Assembly (NCBI GenBank): GCA_027563935.2
Contig: JANVAS020000203.1
Coordinates: forward strand, 3,968,001 to 4,032,000
DNA from: Costus lasius
Lineage: Eukaryota; Streptophyta; Magnoliopsida; Zingiberales; Costaceae
DNA length: 64,000 nt
Direction of reading: 5' to 3'
Shown: piece after piece, positions 1-10,627 of the stretch
How the letters are laid out: the number at the start of each line of letters is the position of its first letter
Numbering within the stretch: position 1 is the stretch's first letter
Notes under the pieces: generated by a model
What the model saw: only the letters and a program-made list of their open reading frames with translations
The model's database searches: none
Told to the model about the DNA's origin: nothing
Translations under genes and position numbers: made by a program

Positions 1-513
1 GATTTCTAGAATTTTCCTCTATGTCTAACACTACAAAATCTACAGGAATGAAAAACTTACCAATTTGTACAGGAATATTCTCTAATATACCTACAGGATA
101 CTTTACCGATAAATCCGCGAGCTGTAAGTGCTTTAGCTCTCCAAGATTTAGTTTCCTGTAAGTAGAAAGAGACATTAGATTCACACTGGCACCTAGGTCA
201 CATAAGTCTCGGTCAAAAGCCATAGTGCCTATTGAACAAGGTATAGAAAAACTACCTGGATCCTTCAATTTAGGTGGTAGTTTGTTCTGTATGATAGCAC
301 TATAATCTTCAGTTAAAGTAACAGTGCATGTACCATAATCATCTAATTTCCTTTTGTTAGACAAAATCTCTTTTAAAAACTTTGCATAAGATGACATTTC
401 AGAAATAGCTTCAGTAAATGGAATGTTAACATAAAGCTTTTTCAGGATTTCAATGAATTTACCAAACTTTTTGTCTAATTTATTCTGAACTAACATTTGA
501 GGAAAAGGTATAG
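1..513 (-). CDS. Gy1 gag-protease junction (retropepsin region), partial
   Basis: Read on the minus strand, this stretch is open and runs off the left edge. It encodes the retroviral-type aspartic protease region that cleaves the Gag-Pol precursor of a gypsy element. The active-site motif DLGASVNLM is encoded at about 173-199. It is followed by a segment with LKALTADLSVKYPVGI and FFIPVDFVVLD, typical of plant Athila/Tat polyproteins. The N-terminal side is cut by the insertion of A at 509-513. The matching upstream gag continues at 30031. The protease family is clear from the motif; the exact lineage is inferred from similarity. Confidence 0.8.
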
Positions 514-2607
514 TGTTGGTGTATATGCCCTAGGACCTAGTTTTGGTCCAACTTTGTACTACTTGACTCTGATATTAATATATATCTTTCTGGCATTGTC
601 GTTATCATTGTTTGTCTACACCTGCGATTGTGTACTTACATGATAATGTCCCTGGAGACAGATTGGATCTGTGCTCGAACTATAGTCCCCAGTCGATGTA
701 CCTGAGTGGATATGGGACAACTCTGGTACTTGAGAGACTGGTATGTGGGCTGGTTAGGCACGTGGTGCTAACGCAGACACATGGGTATATCATTGGAGGA
801 TATACTGGACAGACCCGCTGTGAGGCTATGACTTGGTGTCATGAGTTATCCTCACAAGTGACAGGAGATGCATTGATCCCTTAACTTGAGGTCATTGACC
901 ATTCTATATGGTTAGGGACTTGCTTTGATGCAACCTAACACCTTGCCGTAGTTGGGAGGTCATAATGGTTGTCATTGAGCATGTCACGACCCATATGAGA
1001 AGGTCAATGGATAGACATAGGATTTGCCCCTTCCTTTGGGAAGTATGATATCCATGGAGCTCCCTTATGGTTCTATGACTGAGAGTGTATGGCCATACCC
1101 AGGTGAGAACCTGTTTTAGTCATAGCCATGTGATTGGATGAAAACAAGTGGTGACACACTTGTCCAATCGGATATCAGTACGGCAAAGAGACTGTAATGC
1201 ATTTGTACCTAGTTGCGATGATGGGGATGTCGATGTCGATATCCATTCCAATAACCTGGGTAGCAGCGATGCACTGCTAGGTGCCACTCACTGCTTGTGA
1301 TGACCTTTGGTTAGCACTGCCAGAGTTAGAGGAACCTACAGGGTCGCACACCTTGATACTCGAGTTTTCATATTGATCGGGTAGCCTTTAGATCGAGTTA
1401 TTGGATAACTCGAATCTATTTGGGAGATTTCATCAGCGCCAATGGGCCTGATGAGATGGAAGAAACTTATTAGAGCCAACTTCCGTTTTTGGCATATTGA
1501 TCAAATTAACCATGGTTAGCCTCATTTAACCATGGGTTAAATTGGATTGGATCCAATAGCTTGGTTAACATGCATAATGGACTTTGGGCTTGGCCCATTG
1601 GTTAGTTGGGCTTGCTAATAAGTTGTATTGAAGGGCTATGAGGCTTGAAGGGTATAATGGGGATGAATTAATAGGATAGGCGCATATGGGATTCTAGTTG
1701 GGCTAGGATTTGCGCCTATGCCTTGTTTGGTATCTCCTAGGTGATTAAATCAAATTGGATTTGATTAAATCGCACAAGATAATTGATTGGATTGTGTTTG
1801 ACAATTGTGGGCTGATTATTAACATAATTAGAGTCCTAATTGGATTAGGACTTGCGCCCAAGCCACATTAGGCAATCCATCATATTGCCTTGACTAGGTC
1901 TAGGCGCATGGATGGGATTAATGCCTCATATGGCATGATATGGGCGCATATGGCTGATGCTTGCTTTGGCAAGTCTTAGGCGCATATGGGAGTGGAGATT
2001 TAATCAATATATTTGATTGGATAATCTCCTAGAATCATGCCCTAATTGTCAACACTTGCCATTCTCCCCTAACCGCCTCTTGCTCCTATAAATAAGCCCT
2101 TGCCGCCCCCTCTCTTCATGATGCTAATTCCTTGGAGGCGTGAAGCATTAGAGGGCGACGGCTTGGAGAAGCTTAGAGCTCTTCTTCTTCCATCAAGGGC
2201 GCAAGCATGCTTCTCCTCTTCCTTTCCTTGGCGCAAAGGAACAAGAAGGCTTGCGGCATTCTCTTCTCCTTCCATCTCCTTGGCGCATCACATCTTGGTG
2301 GTGGCGCAAGTTGCTTGGAGGACTCTCCTAAGGCATGGATCTTCTTCCCGAGGCTAGCACCGGGCGAGGAAGAAGAAAACTTGAGGAATCCGTGTGTGCG
2401 AGACTGCAGAGGGCGAACACTTGGGCGCCTTCATCGACATCGGCTTCTAATTGCTTAAAGGTACTTACTATCACATCGTGTCGACCCCCTCGCAAGAGAT
2501 CTTCACTGGGTTTTTGGGACTAGCCTGTTTCGGGGACATTCTTCCGCTGCGTAAAATGTATGTCCATGGCTCTGAAAATTGTAAAATGTCCCCGGGGTTT
2601 CCCAACA
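514..2607 (+). repeat. A 5' LTR
   Basis: The LTR begins TGTTGGTGTATATGCCC and ends GGGGTTTCCCAACA, with TG...CA termini. It matches the 3' LTR over the same 2094 bp. The 12-bp palindrome GTATGGCCATAC lies at 1087-1098, at the same relative place as in every other copia LTR here. A TATA box is visible at 2087-2094. Short open frames in it are not coding. Confidence 0.96.
2087..2094 (+). promoter_or_regulatory. TATA box of A 5' LTR
   Basis: TATAAATA stands about 1.57 kb into the LTR, in a good plant TATA context (CTCCTATAAATAAGCCC). The 3' LTR has the same box at 29505-29512. It probably drives the genomic RNA, placing the start of R shortly downstream. This is inferred from sequence only. Confidence 0.65.
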
Positions 2608-2608
2608 G

Positions 2609-2620
2609 TGGTATCAGAGT
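2609..2620 (+). other. A primer-binding site (initiator Met tRNA)
   Basis: TGGTATCAGAGT follows the LTR after one base. It matches the usual copia site TGGTATCAGAGC, complementary to the 3' end of plant initiator tRNA-Met, except for the last base. Confidence 0.88.
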
Positions 2621-2951
2621 GACTTGCGAGCCTCGAACGATGTTCTTTCATGCTTTTCATGCTCACATGCCATATCTACATTTTCGAATATTGCATAGAT
2701 GTTGGCGCATGGTTTTTCTTTAAGTAGAAAAATTGTAGGTCTCTTGTTTCTTACTTCTAATTGACTTCTTGTGGTTCTTTGCTCTCTTCATGTGATGGGA
2801 TAGACCCATACGTGGAAGAGAAAATTTCTCCTCTCATAATAGGATAGACCTATCTTGAGAGACTTGTTGGAATAGGGCATGGACTGGGTGATTGCCCTTA
2901 TCCTAGCAAGTTAGGGATTGCAAGGAGGGCAACCGGTATGCCTCTTGTAGA
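2621..2951 (+). other. A leader, first part
   Basis: Non-coding leader between the primer site and the insertion point of B. GTAGA at 2947-2951 is the left target duplication of B. The leader resumes at 21279. I see no gene. Confidence 0.8.
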
Positions 2952-4656
2952 TGTAGGAACCCCATAGATAAAGGGGGCAAAAACCCTAAGCATGGCGCTA
3001 ATGAAAAATGATGCAAGCGGAAGCAAGGGTTTTAAAATCGTTTGCATGCCAATTGTTCAACTATCAAAGATTGATAAGAACAAGATCATACCATAGCCAT
3101 GTAGATGGTGCGGCTTGGAAGAAGAAAGACCGAAGGGATCTTCTCCAAAGAAATCACACACAAGGGATGAAAGCTTCCTCCTTGCGCAAGTCTTGTGCTA
3201 GCAAGATTGGCAAGCTCTTTCAACCGTGTGTAGGAGATTAGATGAAAAGGGCTGCCTTCTTTTCGAGAGCTCTTCCTTCTTTTCGCAAGAACAACGCCTT
3301 CTCCAAGAGCAAGCCGTTTTCTCCACGCCCAAAGAGCAAAACCGAAAGCATTAGAGAGTAATCAAGCCATGAACGCATATGCGTTTAGCTTATGGAACTT
3401 TCCATAAATGGCAACGATTAAGAGTTGGCGTTCATGGTTCATGTTTCCATGAACCAAACGCAACCTCTTCTCCCTCTTGAACCAAGCGCTCAACCCATGA
3501 GCCGGTTCAATTTCATTGGTTCAATTTCGAAACCAAATCAGCCCAGAATTAAGTCTAGACCAAATTAGACCACAAGGTCCTAGATCTGACCCTTCATCAT
3601 CTGACGCTTCTGATCGCACCGATCTAGCATCATCTCTCTCGATCGAAGCTTACCGATCTAAAGCTCTAATCAATCAAACATGATCAGACCAGATCTCACT
3701 TACAATCAGAGATTAAATCTCTTTAAACTGAACCAAAACAATTCAGTCCACACGATCTGACTTAAGGAAGCCATATCACCAAATTGTGCGACCCTGAGGG
3801 TTTCCTTTAAATGTCGGTAACGATAACTTACGTTATCACGATCAGTGAGGGGTATCTAGCAACACATCACTGTCTCCCGATATAAAGGAAAGAGTCTTCC
3901 AAGACTTCACCCAAAACACAGCACAAGTGTGACTCAATTCACAAGGCATACATGTGTCCTTTGCCACTGGATGTTCTTATTGGACAAGCATGTCAAGCTT
4001 GTAACTCCAATACGATGAGCATGATTAGATCAGATGAACATAGTCATCTGGGTATGGCCATACACTTCCTCAATCATCTCATATAGTGTGGCCCTATAGA
4101 ACATCACACTCCTTAAACAAGGAGACGGCAATCCTTTATCTATCACAAGTGCCCTAACCTGATTCAAGCTCACCATCCAAGATAGTCTATAATCATTATA
4201 TCTCAAATGATATTGAACTAGCTCAAGACAATGACAATCCTCATTTAGAAACACAAGTGATCTCAAGTCAGAGGACATGTGCCACTTGTTGCTTACAAGG
4301 ATCATTCACATTGTGACAAGCAATGGAATATCCCAGTAGGGTCTGTCCAGTACATCCAATGTACCCATGAGTCTACATCTTATTCCATGCTCGAAGCATC
4401 CTATAAGATTAGCACTCATATTAGTCTCTATCATATCAAGGCTGTCTCATGTTCTCCAAGATATCTCGACTAAGGACTTATAGCCTGTCAGCCTAGCTGA
4501 ACAGCTTTGAGACATTATTCAGAAGTACACTTATTACAGCAGACAAGGTAACAAGCTGAATAATAACCATGCCTTTTATAAACATAAGAGTTTATTACAT
4601 GATACTATTACAATCCCAAAGGCCTCAAACATTAGCCTTAAGGGCATACTCCAACA
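2952..4656 (-). repeat. B 3' LTR
   Basis: On the minus strand it reads TGTTGGAGTATGCCC... and ends ...GGGGTTCCTACA. The palindrome GTATGGCCATAC is at 4052-4063. Its 3' part (U5 side) differs clearly from the LTRs of C, H and I, although the coding regions are nearly the same. Confidence 0.95.
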
Positions 4657-4668
4657 ATCTCCCACTTG
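4657..4668 (-). other. B polypurine tract
   Basis: On the minus strand CAAGTGGGAGAT lies directly before the 3' LTR. It is the primer for plus-strand DNA synthesis and recurs in every copia element here. Confidence 0.85.
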
Positions 4669-4676
4669 CACTTAAT

Positions 4677-7600
4677 CTAATGGTTGAGAAATCTCAAACC
4701 CATATTATTACAGTGCTTCTCATGCTTCTGCTGCGCCAGAGGCTTGGTAAGCGGGTCTGCCAGATTGTCATCTGTATGAACCTTGCAAATCTTGATCTCG
4801 CCACGATCAATGATCTCCCGGATCAAGTGAAACCGTCTCTGTATGTGCTTGGACTTCTGGTGCGACCGAGGTTCCTTTGCTTGTGCTATAGCTCCAGTGT
4901 TATCACAGAAGATAACCAAAGGATCTGCACTCGAAGGAACGACACCAAGTTCTCTCACGAACTTACGAATCCACACTGCCTCCTTGGATGCTTCCGAGGC
5001 TGCAACATACTCGGCTTCTGTTGTGGAATCAGCAACAGTAGACTGTTTGAAGCTTTTCCACACCACTGCTCCACCATTCAAGCTAAAAACATAGCCTGAT
5101 TGCGATCGGAAATCATCCTGGTCTGACTGGAACGAAGCGTCAGTATATCCCTCTATACTGAGTTCTTCCTGACCACCATATATCAAGAACATATCTTTGG
5201 TCCTCCGCAGATATTTTAAAATGTTCTTGACCGCAATCCAGTGCGCCAAACCTGGATTACTTTGGAATCGACTGGTCACGCTTAACCCGTAAGCGACATC
5301 TGGGCGAGTACACAACATCGCATACATTATGGACCCAATAGCCGAAGCATAAGGCGTATTGTCCATTTCATCTTTCTCAGTCTGTGTTTGTGGACACTGA
5401 CTCTTCGAAAGATTCAGACCATGTCTGACTGGAAGATATCCACGTTTAGAATTCTCTAAATGGAATCTCTCCAGGACCTTATCGATGTAGGTACTCTGGC
5501 ACAGCCCGAGAAGCCTCTTAGATCTATCCCGGTAGATCTTCACACCTAATACATAGGCTGCTTCTCCTAGATCTTTCATCTGGAAACATTTTCCTAACCA
5601 TGCCTTAACAGCATGCAGTTCAGGAATATCGTTTCCAATGATCAAGATATCATCGACGTAGAGGATTAGGAATGTAATCACGCTCCCACTAAACCTCTTA
5701 TATACACACGGGTCATCTTCGTTCTTGATGAAACCAAACTCAGAGATTGATTCATCAAAACGAATGTTCCAGCTTCTTGATGCTTGTTTCAGTCCATAAA
5801 TGGACTTCTTTAACTTGCATATTTTATGACGATCTGATGGACTAGTGAAACCTTCCGGTTGTGTCATATACACATCCTCATCCAGATTTCCATTGAGGAA
5901 AGCTGTCTTCACATCCATCTGCCAGATCTCATAATCGTAATATGCAGCTATCGCGAAAAGAATCCGAATAGACTTAAACATGGCTACTGGTGAGAAAGTT
6001 TCATCATAATCTAACCCGTAGATTTGTTTGAAACCTTTCGCAACTAGCCTGCCTTTATAGGTAACCACGTTACCATCCATGTCAATCTTCTTCTTGAAGA
6101 TCCATTTACAGCCTATAGGGATTACTCCCGGAGGCGGATCAACCAAATCCCAGACTTGGTTATCTGACATGGAGTCCATCTCGGCTCGCATAGCTTCAAG
6201 CCATCTAGCTGACTCCGGTCCACTGACCGCATCCGCATAAGTTAGGGGTTCATCATTATCAATGATGTAGACTCCGTCATAGCGCTCAGGCTGTCGACGG
6301 ATCCTACCCGATCTTCGCGGTTCCCGTGATATTTGAGCCTCAGGTTGTTCAATAACCTGATCTACCGGCTCAGGCTCATCCAACTGTGCTTGACTACTTT
6401 GTCCTTCTTCTGGATTCTCATCCAGCTTTATTTCTCTCCCACTGGCCTCTTGCAGAAGAAATTCCTTCTCAAGAAATATGGCCGTCCGAGCAACAAAAAC
6501 CTTGTTCTCCTTGGGATCGAAGAAATAATAACCCTTAGTTTCCTTAGGGTAACCGACAAAGATGCATTTGTCAGATCTGCTCTCTAGTTTCCCAGAGGCG
6601 AGCTTTTTGACATAAGCCTCGCAACCCCAGATCTTGATAAATGTCAAGCTAGGCTGTTTCCCATACCATAACTCATATGGCGTCTTTGAAACTGCCTTGG
6701 ATGGCACTCGGTTTAGTACCTTTGCAGCTGTTTCCAGTGCAAAACCCCAAAAGGAGTATGGAAGAGTAGCCTGACTCATCATAGAACGAACCATATCAAG
6801 TAACGTTCTATTTCTCCTCTCGGACACACCATTCCACTGCGGTGTTCCTGGCGGAGTGAGCTGTGAGATAATCCCACACTCCTTTAGATAGTCAGTAAAT
6901 GCATGACTCAGGTATTCTCCACCTCGATCAGAACGAAGTGCCTTGATATTTCGGCCTAGCTGATTTTGTACTTCATTCTTGAACTCTTTGAACTTGTCAA
7001 AAGATTCACTTTTATGTCTCATCAGATAGACATACCCATACCTACTGAAATCATCAGTAAAGGTAATGAAGTACTGATAGCCACCTCTGGCATGTTTACT
7101 AAATGGCCCACACACATCACTGTGTATAAGGTCAAGTAAACCTGAAGTCCTTTGACCTTTGTGAGGAAAAGGAGACTTCGTCATTTTACCCATCAAACAA
7201 GCTTTGCATGTATCAATCTCCTCATAGGAGAATGATCCCAGCAGTCCATGATCATGCAACCGCTTAATGCGCTTCTCGTTTATATGGCCTAAACGACTAT
7301 GCCATAGCAAGGTGCTGTCATCAGCATACTTGGCTTTCTTATTATCAATGTTTTGTATAGAATATTCCATGTCCAACATGTATAACCCATTGTTAATTGA
7401 ACCAGTTGCATACTCAATATTATCACGAGATAAAACACACTTTGAAATCTTGCATTCAAAGGCAAATCCTTTCCTGACAAGAGCAGGAATAGAGATAATA
7501 TTCTTGGTAATACTGGGTACAAAGTAACAATTGTTTAATTCTAATACAATGCCAGATGGTAAAGTAATGAAATAGTCTCCTACAGCAACAGCAGCAACCC

Positions 7601-8561
7601 GTGCCCCGTTTCCAACTCGTAGGTCTACCTCATGCTGTCCCACCTGCCTTCTTCTCTTGAGTTCCTGCACATTTGAACAAATGTGAACTCCACATGCGGT
7701 GTCCAACACCCATGATATAGTAGAAGAAGATAACATGACCTCAGTCACATATATACCTGAGCCAGAAGCGATGCTTCCCCTCTTATCTCCTTGGAGCGCT
7801 TTACAGTCCTTTTTCCAGTGACCCAGCTGGCCACAGTGGAAACACCTGTTGTCCTTCGACCGCTTCACCTTCTGTTTCAGGGCCTTGCTGTAATTCTTGA
7901 CAGGGGCCTTGCCCTTCTTCCCCTTCTTCTTGTTCCTGGAAGGAACCAGCAAGACAGAGGTTGAAGGCTTACCCTTCAGAGTTTCCTCAGTTGTCAAGAG
8001 CATATTCAACAGCTCTGCCGGCGTACAATCGATTTTGTTCATATTATAGTTAATGATGAACGCATCGAAAGAAGGCGGAAGAGACTGTAGAATTATGTCT
8101 ACAGCAAGCTCCTGGTTGATGGTATGCCCCAGTTTATCTAGAGCCTCCTTGTGCCCAATCATCTTGAGCACGTGAGCTCCCACTGGGCTCCCCTCAGCCA
8201 GTTTGCTCTGAAAGAAGAGCTTCGTCAGATTATAGCGCTCAGTCCTCGCCTGTGCAGCATACAGCATTTTGAGGTTCGCTATAATCTCTATAGCTGACAT
8301 ATCCTCATGCTGACGCTGCAGCGGTGGCGTCATAGACGCTAGCATCAGGCAAGCGACATCAATGCTATCATTGACGTGCTTTTCGTAGGCTTCCCGAACC
8401 GCCCTTGCGGCGTTCGGAGCGGGCTGCGGCGGTATCGCCGTCTCGAGGACATACAGTTTCCTCTCTGCCTTAAGAACAATCTTAAGGTGTCCGAACCAGT
8501 CAGAGAAGTTCGGCCCAGCAAACTTCTCCCTTTCCAGTAGGGATCGCACATTGAAGCTCAT
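4677..8561 (-). CDS. gag-pol: B gag-pol polyprotein, intact
   Basis: A 1294-residue single-frame copia polyprotein, the usual size for Angela/BARE-type elements. Domains in order: capsid-type Gag (about 1-235); CCHC zinc knuckle C240, C243, H248, C253; aspartic protease with WVLDTACG (catalytic D287); integrase zinc finger H421, H426, C452, C455; DDE core D482, D545, E581 with 35-residue spacing; RT with D883 and YVDD at 968-971; RNase H with D1141, E1184 and D1220. Every key residue is present. The start ATG follows CAACGAACACC, shared with C and I. The products form virus-like particles, copy the RNA and integrate the cDNA. Its own 5' LTR is cut by C, so transcription may be lost although the frame is whole. 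Confidence 0.95.
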   Translation of the reverse strand: MSFNVRSLLEREKFAGPNFSDWFGHLKIVLKAERKLYVLETAIPPQPAPNAARAVREAYEKHVNDSIDVACLMLASMTPPLQRQHEDMSAIEIIANLKMLYAAQARTERYNLTKLFFQSKLAEGSPVGAHVLKMIGHKEALDKLGHTINQELAVDIILQSLPPSFDAFIINYNMNKIDCTPAELLNMLLTTEETLKGKPSTSVLLVPSRNKKKGKKGKAPVKNYSKALKQKVKRSKDNRCFHCGQLGHWKKDCKALQGDKRGSIASGSGIYVTEVMLSSSTISWVLDTACGVHICSNVQELKRRRQVGQHEVDLRVGNGARVAAVAVGDYFITLPSGIVLELNNCYFVPSITKNIISIPALVRKGFAFECKISKCVLSRDNIEYATGSINNGLYMLDMEYSIQNIDNKKAKYADDSTLLWHSRLGHINEKRIKRLHDHGLLGSFSYEEIDTCKACLMGKMTKSPFPHKGQRTSGLLDLIHSDVCGPFSKHARGGYQYFITFTDDFSRYGYVYLMRHKSESFDKFKEFKNEVQNQLGRNIKALRSDRGGEYLSHAFTDYLKECGIISQLTPPGTPQWNGVSERRNRTLLDMVRSMMSQATLPYSFWGFALETAAKVLNRVPSKAVSKTPYELWYGKQPSLTFIKIWGCEAYVKKLASGKLESRSDKCIFVGYPKETKGYYFFDPKENKVFVARTAIFLEKEFLLQEASGREIKLDENPEEGQSSQAQLDEPEPVDQVIEQPEAQISREPRRSGRIRRQPERYDGVYIIDNDEPLTYADAVSGPESARWLEAMRAEMDSMSDNQVWDLVDPPPGVIPIGCKWIFKKKIDMDGNVVTYKGRLVAKGFKQIYGLDYDETFSPVAMFKSIRILFAIAAYYDYEIWQMDVKTAFLNGNLDEDVYMTQPEGFTSPSDRHKICKLKKSIYGLKQASRSWNIRFDESISEFGFIKNEDDPCVYKRFSGSVITFLILYVDDILIIGNDIPELHAVKAWLGKCFQMKDLGEAAYVLGVKIYRDRSKRLLGLCQSTYIDKVLERFHLENSKRGYLPVRHGLNLSKSQCPQTQTEKDEMDNTPYASAIGSIMYAMLCTRPDVAYGLSVTSRFQSNPGLAHWIAVKNILKYLRRTKDMFLIYGGQEELSIEGYTDASFQSDQDDFRSQSGYVFSLNGGAVVWKSFKQSTVADSTTEAEYVAASEASKEAVWIRKFVRELGVVPSSADPLVIFCDNTGAIAQAKEPRSHQKSKHIQRRFHLIREIIDRGEIKICKVHTDDNLADPLTKPLAQQKHEKHCNNMGLRFLNH

Positions 8562-9475
8562 GGTGTTCGTTGCTGCAGGAATCTACAACAAGCAAGAACA
8601 GCAAGGTCAGTATCAATGTTTAGAATCAATCCAGGACTTAAGAAAGATTCTTTTCTCACTATTTTGTCTGACTGAAAAATCCAGTAAACAGTCCGAAAGA
8701 GTAATACTCTTTTAGTGAGATGGGATCCAGATTTCATACTTGGTCTCCGCGTCCCGCTCAGGCGAGATAAGATGCACAGAGATAACAAGCACTAATTTCT
8801 GGTAGGCTGTCCCAGCCAATCGCCAACCCGTGCGATTCCCCTTCATCTTGGCGATCCAGCAGACTGTGCCAACTGAGTTGGTACAACACAGTCTCTGATC
8901 CCAGAGATGGCTGCCTCCATGTGCTACCATATGCGCCACATATGTAGCCAACATGGTCAAGCTGACCTGACCTACTCCCTGGACCACCACGTGCTATGCT
9001 GAGCAACGAGAGGGGATAAATCCCAACTCTGTAACACGCAGGTGAAATCCAGCACCGTCTGAAGATAGATGGACGTGCCCACTGAGTGGGTTCAACACGG
9101 CTCCAACGATAATCAGAAAGGTGAGGTTTCGCGTCAGAAGGCTTACGAGCTTGATATATTAGCGTTGGATTTTATCGGTCTTTTATCTTCTTAACTATCA
9201 TGCAAGTCCTATGGTGATAGCAGAAGATAAACTTAAACATGCAATTCTAATTATAAGCAATAAGAAGAAAGCATGATCTTATGTGGTAAAAGCCCATGAA
9301 CCCTAGTAAGACCTTAATTTACTTAAGTCTTCACTTGAGCTCCTTGGCATCTCATCTGGTCCAACCTAGGGCCCTAGCGCCAAGAGCACCTCAGGTGCGT
9401 TACCAGCTGAATGCCCCTTTGGGATGTGTGCCTTTGCTCTTGTCTAATCAAATACATTTGATCTATCTAGACAAG

Positions 9476-9570
9476 GTTGACTCGTAGGTCAACTACATAT
9501 TATAAATTAAGTACAATGTGATTCGCAGATCACAAATTAATTTACAATTTTAAATCCAGGCACGCAGGCC
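9476..9570 (-). promoter_or_regulatory. B leader hairpin triad with CTGCG-type loops
   Basis: On the minus strand, in transcript order: GGC-CTGCGT-GCC (9559-9570), TGTGAT-CTGCGA-ATCACA (9517-9534) and GTTGAC-CTACGA-GTCAAC (9476-9493). All three present a six-base loop. The last stem pairs perfectly but differs in sequence from that of C. It is a candidate structural RNA element for packaging, dimerisation or translation; the function is inferred. Confidence 0.55.
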
Positions 9571-10403
9571 CCAGCACAGCACACAATAGGGCAACCCACA
9601 TAAGACTAAATAAACAAGCAAATGGTTCAATCAACATGTGATCCAATCAACTTGAAATTAAAAGTTTTGAAAAACCCCATGGCATCAATTTTAATTTCCT
9701 TATGATCCCTATAACCTTACAATGGTCCATTGATGGGGATCCACTCATCCATCTAGCTAGATCCTTTGCCCTTGCATGCACCGAGTCCTAACTGACCCGA
9801 GTTGACCTAATGGTCAACCATGCATGCCCCAAGGGCTGAACCACCCCATGAGTTTTGGCAAGCGGGTGTGACCCCGAGCCTAACTCAAGTGTGTTCAGTA
9901 GTTGTCTCAACCAGACCTCGCTACACGCCCTAGATGCAGTCAACCTATAGCCACCTTGTGCTTGCGCATAGGTGCTATTGGGTCAACCCATCTGAGCTGT
10001 CAGATGGTCTGATCAGACTTGGATCTAACCTAGTGGTGACTTCAACCCCATCAACCCATCTAAGGGTTTATTGTAGGGACACCTTAGACCTAATCATGCG
10101 CGCAAGATGTAAGTTTGTTTTTAAAAACATCTAGTACATGCGCAAACAAACAAACAACATGCTTGATAACCTTTAGATCTAAGGGGGTCCCCTTCAAGGG
10201 GGAGCGCAAACTTCAGGGAGTCCCCTTCAAGGGGGAGCGCAAACTACATGTCATCAAATGATACATGCGCAACCTTCATGAAGCCATGATACAAGCGCAA
10301 CTTTCATGAAACCAAACCAAGGTAAGCGCATCCAACATGTAAACAAAGTAGGCGCAACAAGTATGGATCACATTAGCAAACAAAATAGCATGCAAAGAGC
10401 CAA

Positions 10404-10415
10404 GCTCTGATACCA
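10404..10415 (-). other. B primer-binding site (initiator Met tRNA)
   Basis: On the minus strand TGGTATCAGAGC follows the 5' LTR after two bases. It is a perfect match to the usual copia primer site. Confidence 0.92.
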
Positions 10416-10417
10416 AT

Positions 10418-10627
10418 TGTAGGAACCCCATAGATAAAGGGGGCAAAAACCCTAAGCATGGCGCTAATGAAAAATGATGCAAGCGGAAGCAAGGGTTTTA
10501 AAATCGTTTGCATGCCAATTGTTCAACTATCAAAGATTGATAAGAACAAGATCATACCATAGCCATGTAGATGGTGCGGCTTGGAAGAAGAAAGACCGAA
10601 GGGATCTTCTCCAAAGAAATCACACAC
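10418..10627 (-). repeat. B 5' LTR, left fragment (U5 end)
   Basis: The last 210 bp of the B 5' LTR in element sense. It equals 2952-3161 of the 3' LTR. C is inserted at its right end; CACAC at 10623-10627 is the left target duplication. Confidence 0.94.

Larger units (their letters stand above)
8562..10417 (-). other. B leader region
   Basis: Non-coding leader of about 1.86 kb between the 5' LTR and gag-pol. Near gag it has two perfect odd palindromes, CCAACTGAGTTGG (8869-8881) and CCCACTGAGTGGG (9078-9090). Further upstream it has three hairpins with a CTGCG-type loop (9476-9570). Open frames of about 80-90 codons overlap here in two frames, but no ATG is conserved between elements. The sequence is shared with C, H and I. 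Confidence 0.8.

Noticed and set aside
612..884. 90-codon open frame in both A LTRs (also 28030-28302)
   Set aside because: Located in the LTR start, lost by stops in family 1 LTRs and altered in E and F; not a gene.
3600..3680. Dense GATC/CGATC motifs in family 1 LTRs, considered as a possible CRISPR-like or iteron array
   Set aside because: Spacing is irregular, there are no unique spacers, and the pattern is part of the LTR copies throughout the window.
4569..5099. 176-codon plus-strand frame opposite the B RNase H (also 17683-18126 opposite C)
   Set aside because: Antisense shadow of a highly conserved pol frame; no start context or domain of its own.
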